Of a stretch of DNA of 64,000 nt, positions 49,363 to 58,068 are shown one piece after another. The notes below the pieces were generated by a model. That model was not told the origin of the DNA, did no database searches, and was given only the letters and a program-made list of their open reading frames with translations. Within the stretch, counting starts at the first letter, position 1, and every line of letters begins with the position of its first letter. The translations under genes were made by a program, and so were the position numbers. This stretch comes from JBHFEI01 sp041928815 (lineage in GTDB: Bacteria; Pseudomonadota; Alphaproteobacteria; Rhizobiales; Rhizobiaceae), in contig NZ_JBHFEI010000004.1 in assembly GCF_041928815.1 (NCBI RefSeq), forward strand, positions 124,001 through 188,000. Reading direction: 5' to 3'.

Positions 49363-50739
49363 GTGCGCATCCAGTCGCTGACCGCGCGCGTGCTGCTGGT
49401 GTCGTCGATCTGGGCGGTGACGGCCCTGGTCGCGACCGCGCTGGTGATCTCGACGCTCTACCGCCAGGGATCGGAGCGCGGCTTCCAGGACCTTCTGCGC
49501 GCGCAGCTCTACAACGTCATCAATTCCGTCTCGGTCAACGAGCAGCGGGTTCTCTCCGGCAGTCCGCAGCTCGGCGACCTGCGCTTCTCCCAGCCGCAGA
49601 CCGGCTGGTACTGGATCGTCGAGCCGATCGGGGAATTCGACACGCCGGCGCTGATGTCGACCTCGCTCGGATCGGGCAAGCTGCCGATCGTCTCCGTCGA
49701 GGAGGTTCCGTTCGATTTGCGCTACGAGCGCTTCTACACCACGCAGGACAGTTTCGGGAATTCCGTCGAGGTGGCGGAGACCGAGGTGGTACTCGACATC
49801 GACGGCCGGACGGCGCGTTTCCGTGTCGCCGGCAACCGCGACGTGCTCGAGGGCGACATAGAGGATTTCAACCGCAATCTCTACCTTGCGCTCGGGATCT
49901 TCGGCCTCGGCGGGCTCGGCATGAACGCGCTGGCGATCCTGTTCGGCCTGAGGCCGCTCGACCAGGCGCGCCGGTCGATCGAGAAGATCCGCGCCGGGGA
50001 AAGCGAGCGCCTGGACGGCGAGTTTCCCCGCGAGATCCTGCCGCTCGCCACCGAGGTCAATGCGCTGATCGAGACCAACCGCCGCATCATCGAGCGCGCC
50101 CGCATGCAGGTCGGCAATCTCGCCCATTCGCTGAAGACGCCGATCGCCGTGCTGCTCAACGAGGCGCGCGTGCTGGAGCCGCCGCATGGCGAGGTCGTGA
50201 GGGCGCAGGCGGAGGCGATGCAGACGCAGGTGCAGTCCTACCTCAACCGTGCCCGCATCGCCGCCCAGCGCGATTCGGTTCTGGCGCGGACCGAGGCCGA
50301 GCCGGTGCTGGAACGGCTGGTCCGGGTGATGCGGCGGCTGAACGCCGACAAGGAGTTCCATATCGACGTGTCGCAGCCTGGCCTCACCGTGGCGATGGAG
50401 CAGCAGGACCTCGAGGAGACGATCGGCAATCTCCTGGAAAACGCCGCCCGGCACGCCAGGCATGCCGTCTGGCTGACGGCCTTCTTCGAGCCGGACGACG
50501 GGACGGGACGCCGCCTGAAGATCGTCATCGATGTCGAGGACGACGGGCGCGGGCTGACGCCGGAGGAGATCGGCGTGGCGCTGAAGCGCGGCAAGCGTCT
50601 GGACGAGAGCAAGCCGGGCGCCGGCCTCGGCCTCTCGATCGTGACGGAGATTGTCCGGGAGTACAAGGGCGGTTTCGCCCTGTCGCGCGGCCGGTTCGGC
50701 GGGCTGAAGGCGCAACTCGTTCTGCCGGCGGCGGCCTGA
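49363..50739 (+). CDS. feuQ: sensor histidine kinase FeuQ (PhoQ-like)
   Basis: 458 residues. Two membrane helices (about 13-35 and 165-187) enclose a periplasmic sensor of ~130 residues; then a HAMP-like segment, the H-box IGNLAHSLKTPIAVLLNEAR written here as VGNLAHSLKTPIAVL, and an HATPase with LLENAARHARH, DDGRGL and PGAGLGLSIVTEI. Partner of FeuP; the periplasmic loop is where FeuN would act. The start is GTG at 49363 with GAGGGGAGG 7 nt upstream, better than the ATG at 49339. Confidence 0.88.
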   Translation: MRIQSLTARVLLVSSIWAVTALVATALVISTLYRQGSERGFQDLLRAQLYNVINSVSVNEQRVLSGSPQLGDLRFSQPQTGWYWIVEPIGEFDTPALMSTSLGSGKLPIVSVEEVPFDLRYERFYTTQDSFGNSVEVAETEVVLDIDGRTARFRVAGNRDVLEGDIEDFNRNLYLALGIFGLGGLGMNALAILFGLRPLDQARRSIEKIRAGESERLDGEFPREILPLATEVNALIETNRRIIERARMQVGNLAHSLKTPIAVLLNEARVLEPPHGEVVRAQAEAMQTQVQSYLNRARIAAQRDSVLARTEAEPVLERLVRVMRRLNADKEFHIDVSQPGLTVAMEQQDLEETIGNLLENAARHARHAVWLTAFFEPDDGTGRRLKIVIDVEDDGRGLTPEEIGVALKRGKRLDESKPGAGLGLSIVTEIVREYKGGFALSRGRFGGLKAQLVLPAAA

Positions 50740-50843
50740 GCCGTTCCGTTGCGGCGCGGGCCATGATATCGCCGGATTTATCAGTCGGTTCTTGCATTCG
50801 CATGTTGCATCGCCTGCGATCGGATGACAAAAGGGGAAAATGA

Positions 50844-51383
50844 GTGCGAATTGCCACCGCAAGTGGAACGGCGCGATCCGCGCCGGTTCGATATCGGGAA
50901 TGCCGGATGCCGTGGACGCGGGCGACTGAACGCAACGAGGCCCAGAACGGGCCGATCGCATGGATGCGCACGGGTGGCGCGATCGCAGCACTCGTGCTCC
51001 TGTCCGGCTGTGCCTCCACGGGCGGCGCACGGACGACGGCCACGCTTTCGACCGTCTCCACCGCGAGCGCGTCGCAATCCTACATCGCCGCGTTGCAGGG
51101 CGGGGTCGTCTCGCGCCTGCCGGGTGGAATGACACTCGGCAATGCCGACCGGCAGCGGGCGCTCGAGGCTGAATACAGGGCGCTGGAAGCGGCCCCCGGC
51201 GGCCAGCCCGTCACCTGGCAGAGCCAGAGCGTGTCCGGCTCCGTGGTCGCGGCGGCGCCCTATCAGGTCGGTTCGCAGAACTGCCGGCAATACAGCCACA
51301 CCGTGACCTCCGCCGGCCAGCAGTCCGTCGCGCGCGGTGCGGCCTGCCGCAACCCGAACGGAAGCTGGACGCCGCTGACCTGA
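50844..51383 (+). CDS. surface lipoprotein, RT0821/Lpp0805 type
   Basis: 179 residues from a GTG with AGGGGA 6 nt upstream. A lipobox LLSGCAS follows a hydrophobic run (RTGGAIAALVLL), so the mature protein starts at a lipidated Cys. The C-terminal half matches rickettsia-type surface proteins: QRALEAEYRALEAAPGGQPV, WQSQSVSGSVVAAAPY, then NCRQYSHTV and ARGAACRNPNGSW. With the GTG the signal would have a 40-residue lead; an ATG at 50964 gives a normal 15-residue signal but has a weak ribosome site. Outer-membrane location is likely; the role is unknown. Confidence 0.78.
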   Translation: MRIATASGTARSAPVRYRECRMPWTRATERNEAQNGPIAWMRTGGAIAALVLLSGCASTGGARTTATLSTVSTASASQSYIAALQGGVVSRLPGGMTLGNADRQRALEAEYRALEAAPGGQPVTWQSQSVSGSVVAAAPYQVGSQNCRQYSHTVTSAGQQSVARGAACRNPNGSWTPLT

Positions 51384-51506
51384 GCGGCCCGTCGGCCGCC
51401 ATGGCCCTCCCGGGGCACTGTCGGGGCACGCGGCGAATTGCCTCAAATTTGCGTCAGGCCTGTTTTGGCGATTGGATTGGCCTCGTCGCCATAGTATCTG
51501 ACGAGT

Positions 51507-52640
51507 ATGGTATTCTGGATCCTCGTTTCCGTTCTGACGGCCGTGACGGCAGCCTTTCTGATCCTGCCGGCGCTGTTCGGCGGCGAACGGCACGTGCCGG
51601 CCGGCGACCACGATGTCGAGGTCTACCGCGACCAGCTCGACGAGATCTCGCGTGACGAGAAGAACGGGCTGATCGCCGGCGAGGAGGCGGGCTTTGCCCG
51701 CGCCGAAGTGGCGCGGCGGCTTCTCGCGGCCGCGCGAACTGCGGGAGCCTCGGCCACGGAGCGTGCGCCGATGGCGCGGCGCCTCGCGTTCCTCTTCGCT
51801 CTGCTCTGTCTTCCCGCCATGGCGCTGCCGTTCTACCTGCGCACCGGCAGCCCCGGCATGCCGGACCAGCCGCTGGCCGCCAGGCTCGCCGATCCCGGCA
51901 ACGACATGAACATCCTGATCGCCCGGGCGGAGCGCCACCTCGAGACAAATCCGGGCGACGGCGCCGGCTGGGACCTTCTGGCGCCGATCTATGTCCGGCA
52001 GGGGCGCTTCGAGGACGCACGCAACGCCTTCACCCAGGCGATCGCGCTGCTCGGGCCGACGCCGGAGCGCTATGGCGGGCTTGCGGAAAGCATCATCGCC
52101 CTTTCGGGCGGCACGGTGACGCCGGAGGCGCAGGAGGTCCTGCGCCGTTCGCTCGCGATCAACAAGGACGATCCGCGGTCCGAATTCTACCTGGCGCTGG
52201 CGCTGGAGCAGGAGGGGAAGACGGCCGAGGCGCTCGACGCCTTCCGCAGCATGGCGGCAGGGGCACCGAAGGACGCGCCCTGGCTGCCGCTCGTCAACGA
52301 GCATATCGCCATGCTGGGCGGCGCGGGCGAGGCACCGCCCGGCGATCCCGACGCGGCAGCCGTCGCGGCCGCCGGCGCGATGGAGGCCGGCGACCGCGCG
52401 GAGATGATCCGCGGCATGGTCGACAGCCTTGCCGAGCGGATGAAGACCGAGCCTGAAAATTTCGAGGGCTGGATGCGGCTTGTCCGTTCCTACGCGGTGC
52501 TCGACGACAGGGCGCGGGCCGCCGACGCGCTGCGGCAGGGACTGAAGGCCTTCCCGGCCGACGGGGAGCAGGGCCGCCAGCTTGTCGCGCTCGGCCGCGA
52601 ATTCGGCATCGATCCGGCGGCGGAAGGAGCCTCGCCATGA
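51507..52640 (+). CDS. ccmI: cytochrome c maturation protein CcmI
   Basis: 377 residues. Two N-terminal membrane helices (1-22 and ~90-108) frame a cytosolic loop with VYRDQLDEISRDEKNGLI, typical of CcmI/CycH; the periplasmic part has TPR repeats (NPGDGAGWDLLAPIYVRQGR, then KDDPRSEFYLALALEQEG). It chaperones apocytochrome c to the haem ligase. First gene of ccmIEFH (cycHJKL in rhizobia), all overlapping by four bases. Confidence 0.93.
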   Translation: MVFWILVSVLTAVTAAFLILPALFGGERHVPAGDHDVEVYRDQLDEISRDEKNGLIAGEEAGFARAEVARRLLAAARTAGASATERAPMARRLAFLFALLCLPAMALPFYLRTGSPGMPDQPLAARLADPGNDMNILIARAERHLETNPGDGAGWDLLAPIYVRQGRFEDARNAFTQAIALLGPTPERYGGLAESIIALSGGTVTPEAQEVLRRSLAINKDDPRSEFYLALALEQEGKTAEALDAFRSMAAGAPKDAPWLPLVNEHIAMLGGAGEAPPGDPDAAAVAAAGAMEAGDRAEMIRGMVDSLAERMKTEPENFEGWMRLVRSYAVLDDRARAADALRQGLKAFPADGEQGRQLVALGREFGIDPAAEGASP

Positions 52641-53086
52641 CCCGCAAGCAGAAACGCCTCGCGCTGATCGGCGGCGGCGTCGGCTTCCTCCTGACGGCGG
52701 TGCTGCTGGTGATGTTCGCCTTCAGCCAGTCGGTCGCCTATTTCTACATGCCGGCGGACCTCGAGGCGAAGCCCGTGCCGCCGGAGACGCGGATAAGGCT
52801 CGGCGGCCTCGTCGCGGAAGGGTCGGTCAAGCGCGGCGAGGGCACGACCGTGACCTTCGCGGTGACCGATTCGGTCCATCAGGTTCCCGTGACCTATACC
52901 GGCATCCTGCCCGACCTTTTCCGCGAGGGTCAGGGCGTGGTGACGGAAGGCCGGATGTCGCCGGACGGCGGCGTCTTCGTCGCCGATACGGTGCTCGCCA
53001 AGCATGACGAGACCTACATGCCGAAGGAAGTGGCCGAACGGCTGAAGGAACAGGGCATCTGGAAAGGCGGGGAAGGCGGACAATGA
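52637..53086 (+). CDS. ccmE: haem chaperone CcmE
   Basis: 149 residues. One N-terminal membrane anchor (RLALIGGGVGFLLTAVLLVM) and a periplasmic OB fold. The covalent haem-binding His123 is in VLAKHDETYMP, the family motif HxxxY. FREGQGVVTEGRM is also conserved. It hands haem to the CcmF-CcmH ligase. Confidence 0.96.
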   Translation: MTRKQKRLALIGGGVGFLLTAVLLVMFAFSQSVAYFYMPADLEAKPVPPETRIRLGGLVAEGSVKRGEGTTVTFAVTDSVHQVPVTYTGILPDLFREGQGVVTEGRMSPDGGVFVADTVLAKHDETYMPKEVAERLKEQGIWKGGEGGQ

Positions 53087-55071
53087 TCGTCGAATTCGGC
53101 CACTTTGCTCTCGTGCTCGCGCTGGCGACGGCGCTGATCCAGTGTCTTTTGCCGGCAATCGGCGCCAGGCTCGGCGACCGGCCGATGATGGCGGTCGGCG
53201 GCACGGCGGCGATCACCGGCTTCGGCCTGACGGCGGTCGCCTTCGCGGTACTGACCTCGGCCTATGTCGCCTCGGATTTCTCGGTTCAGAACGTCTGGGA
53301 GAATTCCCATTCGCTGAAGCCGATGATCTACAAGATCTCCGGCGTCTGGGGCAACCACGAGGGCTCGATGCTGCTCTGGGTGCTGATCCTCACCTTCTTC
53401 TCCGCGCTCGTCGCCGCTTTCGGGCGCAACCTGTCGCCGGACCTGAAGGCGAATGTGCTGAGCGTGCAGGGAGCGATCTCGTTCGCCTTCTTCCTCTTCA
53501 TCCTGATGACGTCCAACCCCTTTGCCAGGCTGGTGCCGGCGCCGGCCGAGGGGCGGGATCTCAATCCCGTGCTGCAGGATATCGGCCTCGCCATCCATCC
53601 GCCTCTGCTCTATCTCGGCTATGTCGGATTTTCCGTCTGTTTCTCTTTCGCGATCGCGGCGCTGATCAGCGGGCGCATCGACGCGGCCTGGGCGCGATGG
53701 GTGCGGCCCTGGACGCTGGCCGCCTGGACCTTTCTGACGGCGGGCATTTCCATGGGCTCCTACTGGGCCTATTACGAGCTCGGCTGGGGCGGCTGGTGGT
53801 TCTGGGATCCGGTCGAGAACGCCTCCTTCATGCCCTGGCTCGCGGGCACGGCGCTGCTGCATTCGGCGCTGGTGATGGAAAAGCGCGAGGCGCTGAAGAT
53901 CTGGACGGTGCTCCTGGCGATCCTCACCTTCTCGCTGTCGCTGCTCGGCACCTTCCTCGTGCGCTCCGGCGTGTTGACCTCGGTGCATGCGTTTGCGACC
54001 GACCCGACGCGCGGCGTCTTCATCCTCGGCATCCTGATCATCTTCATCGGCGGCGCGTTCTTTCTCTTCGCGCTGCGGGCCGGGCAACTGCGCGCCGGCG
54101 GCCTGTTCCAGCCGATCTCGCGCGAGGGCGCCCTGGTCTTCAACAACCTGATCCTGTCGACGGCGGCGGCAACCGTGCTGACCGGCACGCTCTATCCGCT
54201 GGTGCTCGATGCGCTGACGGGCGAGAAGATCTCCGTCGGCGCGCCCTTCTTCGACATGACCTTCGGCATCCTGATGCTGCCGCTGATCTTCGCCGTGCCT
54301 TTCGGGCCGCTGCTCGCCTGGAAGCGCGGCGACCTTCTCGCCGCGGGGCAGAGGCTGTTCCTCGCCGCCGGCATCGGGCTTGTCGCCGGCGCGCTGGTCT
54401 TCTATCGCGAACATGGCGGGCCGGTGCTGGCTCCCTTCGGCATCGCGCTCGGCGTCTACCTGATCCTCGGAGCCGTGACCGATCTCGTGCTGCGCGCCGG
54501 CCTCGGCAAGGTTGCAGGCCATGTGGCCTGGCGCAGGCTTGTCGGCCTGCCGCGCTCGGCCTTCGGCACCGCGCTCGCCCATGCCGGGCTCGGCGTCACC
54601 CTGATCGGCATCGTCACCGTCACCGCCTACGAGACCGAAGCGGTCGTCTCGATGAAACCCGGCATGACCGTCGAGGCCGGCGGCTACGGCGTCCGCTTCG
54701 AGGGGTTTCGCTCGGAGCAGGGGCCGAACTTCACCGCCGAAGTCGGAACCTTCTCGCTGAGCCGCGGCGGCGTTTCGGCGGGGACGCTTTCCTCGTCGAA
54801 GCGGATCTATACGGCGCGGCGCATGCCGACCACCGAGGCCGGCATCCGCTCCTTCGGACCGAGCCAGCTCTACGTCTCGCTTGGCGACCCGTCGCCGGAC
54901 GGCGGCATCGTCGTCCGCATCTGGTGGAAGCCGTTCATCCTGCTGATCTGGGGCGGGACGCTGCTGATGATCGCGGGTGGCGTCGTCTCCTTGAGCGACC
55001 GGCGGCTGCGCGTCGGCGCGCCGGCCCGCGCCAGGGCGAGGGTGAGGCCGCTGCCGGGGGCCGCGGAATGA
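53083..55071 (+). CDS. ccmF: haem lyase subunit CcmF
   Basis: 662 residues with about 15 membrane helices. The haem-handling WWD domain is GWGGWWFWDPVENASFMPW, and conserved His residues lie in NHEGSMLLW and LHSALVMEKR. It joins haem to apocytochrome c CxxCH motifs on the periplasmic side. Overlaps ccmE and ccmH in ATGA. Confidence 0.97.
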   Translation: MIVEFGHFALVLALATALIQCLLPAIGARLGDRPMMAVGGTAAITGFGLTAVAFAVLTSAYVASDFSVQNVWENSHSLKPMIYKISGVWGNHEGSMLLWVLILTFFSALVAAFGRNLSPDLKANVLSVQGAISFAFFLFILMTSNPFARLVPAPAEGRDLNPVLQDIGLAIHPPLLYLGYVGFSVCFSFAIAALISGRIDAAWARWVRPWTLAAWTFLTAGISMGSYWAYYELGWGGWWFWDPVENASFMPWLAGTALLHSALVMEKREALKIWTVLLAILTFSLSLLGTFLVRSGVLTSVHAFATDPTRGVFILGILIIFIGGAFFLFALRAGQLRAGGLFQPISREGALVFNNLILSTAAATVLTGTLYPLVLDALTGEKISVGAPFFDMTFGILMLPLIFAVPFGPLLAWKRGDLLAAGQRLFLAAGIGLVAGALVFYREHGGPVLAPFGIALGVYLILGAVTDLVLRAGLGKVAGHVAWRRLVGLPRSAFGTALAHAGLGVTLIGIVTVTAYETEAVVSMKPGMTVEAGGYGVRFEGFRSEQGPNFTAEVGTFSLSRGGVSAGTLSSSKRIYTARRMPTTEAGIRSFGPSQLYVSLGDPSPDGGIVVRIWWKPFILLIWGGTLLMIAGGVVSLSDRRLRVGAPARARARVRPLPGAAE

Positions 55072-55538
55072 GGGCCGGCGGACGGAAGGCCGTCCTTGCC
55101 GCGCTGATGCTGGTTGTCGCCACCGCCCTGCCGGCGCTCGCCGTCAATCCGGACGAGATCCTCGACGATCCGGCGTTGGAGGCGCGCGCACGCGCGCTTT
55201 CCGCCGGTCTGCGCTGCATGGTCTGCCAGAACCAGTCGATCGACGACTCCAATGCGGAACTCGCCCGGGACCTGCGGCTCCTCGTGCGCGAGCGGATCAG
55301 CCGCGGCGACAGCGACGCGGAGGTGATCGACTACGTCGTCTCGCGCTACGGCGAATTCGTGCTGCTCAATCCGCGCCTGCAGACGAGCACGCTCTTGCTC
55401 TGGGGCGCGCCGGTCGTGCTGGTCCTCGTCGGTTCGCTCGCCCTTGTCGTCGGCGCGCGCCGCCGCCGCGGCCGGGTGACCGGGACGGCGCTGACCGGCG
55501 AGGAGCAGGCGGAACTCGACCGGCTTCTGAAGCCGTAA
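55068..55538 (+). CDS. ccmH: apocytochrome c thioreductase CcmH (CycL)
   Basis: 156 residues. Signal peptide (AALMLVVATALPALA), periplasmic three-helix domain with the redox motif LRCMVCQNQSIDDSNAELA (Cys50 and Cys53), and one C-terminal membrane helix. It reduces the Cys pair of apocytochrome c before haem attachment. Last gene of the operon. The cytochrome at the left edge of the window is one possible client, as an inference. Confidence 0.96.
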   Translation: MRAGGRKAVLAALMLVVATALPALAVNPDEILDDPALEARARALSAGLRCMVCQNQSIDDSNAELARDLRLLVRERISRGDSDAEVIDYVVSRYGEFVLLNPRLQTSTLLLWGAPVVLVLVGSLALVVGARRRRGRVTGTALTGEEQAELDRLLKP

Positions 55539-55666
55539 CACCGCTGCGCCAACATTACCAAAGTTTCATCCGCAGGACAGGGCTCCGTAAGGTGCGCTGT
55601 ACTATATCTTCATCATCGGTCGTTTCCTCCAGTCGCGACCCCGATGAGCAGAGAAGAGGCAAGCCC

Positions 55667-57244
55667 ATGTTCAAGAATTCCTACCGTCCCTCGCTGAAGA
55701 CCGTGCTGCAGACGACGACCATCGCCGGCCTCGCCGCGGTCATGATCACCACCGGCATTCCCGCCGCCGTCACCCAGTCCTTCGCCGAGGCCGTCAAGGT
55801 CGAGACCCCGCAGGTCCCGAGTTTCGCCAATGTCGTCGACGCCGTCTCGCCCGCCGTGGTGTCCGTCCGCGTCTCGTCGCGCACCAATCCGGTCTCCGAC
55901 GAGACCAGCAGCTTCGGCTTCGATTTCGGCGGCCGCGGCTTCGACCAGCTTCCCGACGACCACCCGCTGAAGCGCTTCTTCCGCGAGTTCGGCGGTCCCG
56001 GCGACCGTGGCCCCGGCGATCGCGGTCCGGGCGACCGACGCGCCGAACGCGGCGGACCGGACCGCAAGGGTCCCGGCCGCCTGCATCCTGCGTCCCAGGG
56101 CTCCGGCTTCTTCATTTCCGAGGACGGCTATATCGTCACCAACAACCATGTCGTCTCCGACGGCCAGGCCTTCACCGTCATCCTGAACGACGGGACGGAA
56201 TTCGACGCGCGGCTCGTCGGCAAGGACAGCCGCACCGACCTCGCCGTGCTGAAGGTCGACGCCAATCGCAAGTTCACCTATGTCGGCTTTGCCGACGACA
56301 ACAAGGTGCGGGTCGGTGACTGGGTCGTCGCCGTCGGCAATCCCTTCGGCCTCGGCGGCACGGTGACCGCCGGCATCGTCTCCGCCCGTGGCCGCGACAT
56401 CGGCTCCGGCCCCTATGACGACTACCTCCAGGTCGACGCGGCGGTGAACCGCGGCAATTCGGGCGGCCCGACCTTCAACCTCGGCGGCGAGGTCGTCGGC
56501 ATCAACACGGCGATCTTCTCGCCCTCCGGCGGCAATGTCGGCATCGCCTTCGCGATCCCCGCTTCCGTCGCCAAGGACGTGGTCGCGGACCTGATGAAGG
56601 ACGGCTCCGTCTCGCGTGGTTGGCTCGGCGTGCAGATCCAGCCGGTGACGAAGGACATCGCCGATTCACTCGGCCTCTCGGAGGCGAGCGGCGCGCTGGT
56701 GGTCGAGCCGCAGCCGGGTTCGCCGGGCGAGAAGGCCGGCATCCGCAAGGGCGACGTCGTCACCGCGCTCAACGCCGAGCCGATCAAGAGCCCGCGCGAG
56801 CTTGCCCGCAAGGTGGCGACGCTGCGCCCGGGGTCCGAGGCCGACGTGACGCTCTGGCGTGACGGCAAGTCGGAAAGCGTCAAGCTGACGATCGGCACGC
56901 TGCCGAACGACACCAAGGAGGCGGCCGTCCAGCCGGACGAGCAGGGCCAGCAGGACGACCAGCCGGCGAGCGACCGCACGCTCTCCTCGCTCGGTATCGA
57001 GGTCGCTCCCGCCGACGGCGGCGGCGTGACCGTCTCTTCCGTCGATCCGGACTCCGATGCGAGCGACCGGGGGCTGAAGGAGGGCGAGAAGATCGTCTCG
57101 GTCAACAACCAGGACGTCGCCTCCTCCGCCGACATCGTCCGGGTGCTGAACACGGCGAAGAAGGACGGCCGGACGAAGGCGCTCTTCCAGATCGAGTCGA
57201 GCGAAGGCAGCCGCTTCATCGCGCTGCCGATCGACAACGGCTGA
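55667..57244 (+). CDS. degP: periplasmic serine protease DegP/HtrA
   Basis: 525 residues. Long signal sequence, then a trypsin-like domain with His in VTNNHVVSDG, Asp in DSRTDLAVLKV and Ser in NRGNSGGPTF, and two PDZ domains (about 305-395, GWLGVQIQPVTKDIADSLGL; and 445-520, LSSLGIEVAPADGGGVTVSS). It degrades or refolds damaged envelope proteins. An inserted loop near residue 105-125 has GPGDR three times in tandem and a basic Gly-rich stretch, longer than in E. coli DegP. Start at 55667 with AAGAGG 8 nt upstream; a CTATAT box at 55602 may be its -10. Directly follows ccmH as in Sinorhizobium degP1. Confidence 0.95.
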   Translation: MFKNSYRPSLKTVLQTTTIAGLAAVMITTGIPAAVTQSFAEAVKVETPQVPSFANVVDAVSPAVVSVRVSSRTNPVSDETSSFGFDFGGRGFDQLPDDHPLKRFFREFGGPGDRGPGDRGPGDRRAERGGPDRKGPGRLHPASQGSGFFISEDGYIVTNNHVVSDGQAFTVILNDGTEFDARLVGKDSRTDLAVLKVDANRKFTYVGFADDNKVRVGDWVVAVGNPFGLGGTVTAGIVSARGRDIGSGPYDDYLQVDAAVNRGNSGGPTFNLGGEVVGINTAIFSPSGGNVGIAFAIPASVAKDVVADLMKDGSVSRGWLGVQIQPVTKDIADSLGLSEASGALVVEPQPGSPGEKAGIRKGDVVTALNAEPIKSPRELARKVATLRPGSEADVTLWRDGKSESVKLTIGTLPNDTKEAAVQPDEQGQQDDQPASDRTLSSLGIEVAPADGGGVTVSSVDPDSDASDRGLKEGEKIVSVNNQDVASSADIVRVLNTAKKDGRTKALFQIESSEGSRFIALPIDNG

Positions 57245-57279
57245 TCGGGCGGGGCCCACAGACCAGGGTCGGGACACCA

Positions 57280-57317
57280 GCCATGGCCGCCGCGAAGACC
57301 ATCGCGGCGGCCATGGC
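57280..57317. other. 16-bp perfect hairpin between degP and the next regulator
   Basis: Arms at 57280-57295 and 57302-57317 (GCCATGGCCGCCGCGA and its complement) with a 6-nt loop. No T-run follows. It probably ends or processes the degP message. The hairpin would encode the MAAAKTIAAAM extension of the following frame, which argues against an upstream start for that gene. Confidence 0.6.
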
Positions 57318-57366
57318 CGTGACAGACCCGGAAATTGCGGTTATCTGGACGAAGGATCAGCCGACG

Positions 57367-58068
57367 ATGGCCACGCATATGAAGATTCTGATCGTTGAGG
57401 ACGACATCGAGGCCGCCGCCTACCTGACCAAGGCCTTTCGCGAGGCCGGCATCGTCACCGACCATGCCGGCGACGGCGAAAGCGGCCTGTTCATGGCGAC
57501 GGAGAACAGCTACGACGTCATGGTCGTCGACCGCATGCTGCCGCGCCGGGACGGCCTGTCGCTGATCACCGAACTGCGGCACCGGGGCATCCACACGCCG
57601 GTGCTGATCCTCTCCGCACTCGGACAGGTGGACGATCGCGTCACAGGGCTTCGCGCCGGCGGCGACGACTACCTGCCCAAGCCCTATGCCTTCAACGAAC
57701 TGCTCGCCCGCGTCGAGGTGCTCGGCCGTCGCAAGGGCGCGCCCGAGCAGGACATGGTCTACCGCGTCCACGATCTCGAACTCGACCGTCTCTCCCATAC
57801 GGTGAAGCGGCAGGGCAAGGAGATCCCGCTGCAGCCGCGCGAATTCCGCCTGCTCGAATATCTGATGAAGAATGCCGGCCAGGTCGTGACCCGCACCATG
57901 CTGCTTGAAAACGTCTGGGACTATCACTTCGACCCGCAGACCAACGTCATCGACGTGCATGTCTCGCGGCTGCGCTCGAAGATCGAGAAGGATTTCGACC
58001 AGCCGCTGCTGCGCACGGTGCGCGGCGCCGGCTACATGATCAAGGACGACCGGGTCGCCGGCGCATGA
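57367..58068 (+). CDS. OmpR-family response regulator
   Basis: 233 residues. Receiver with EDD (11-13), phosphorylation site Asp55 in VVDRMLPRRDG and Lys in YLPKPYA; C-terminal winged helix with LQPREFRLLEYLMKNAGQVV and NVIDVHVSRLRSKIEKD. Closest in style to CusR/CopR-like regulators, although the signal is unknown. The start at 57367 has GAAGGAT ~9 nt upstream. The stop overlaps the kinase gene (ATGA). The place after degP suggests envelope-stress or metal sensing, as inference. Confidence 0.88.
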   Translation: MATHMKILIVEDDIEAAAYLTKAFREAGIVTDHAGDGESGLFMATENSYDVMVVDRMLPRRDGLSLITELRHRGIHTPVLILSALGQVDDRVTGLRAGGDDYLPKPYAFNELLARVEVLGRRKGAPEQDMVYRVHDLELDRLSHTVKRQGKEIPLQPREFRLLEYLMKNAGQVVTRTMLLENVWDYHFDPQTNVIDVHVSRLRSKIEKDFDQPLLRTVRGAGYMIKDDRVAGA

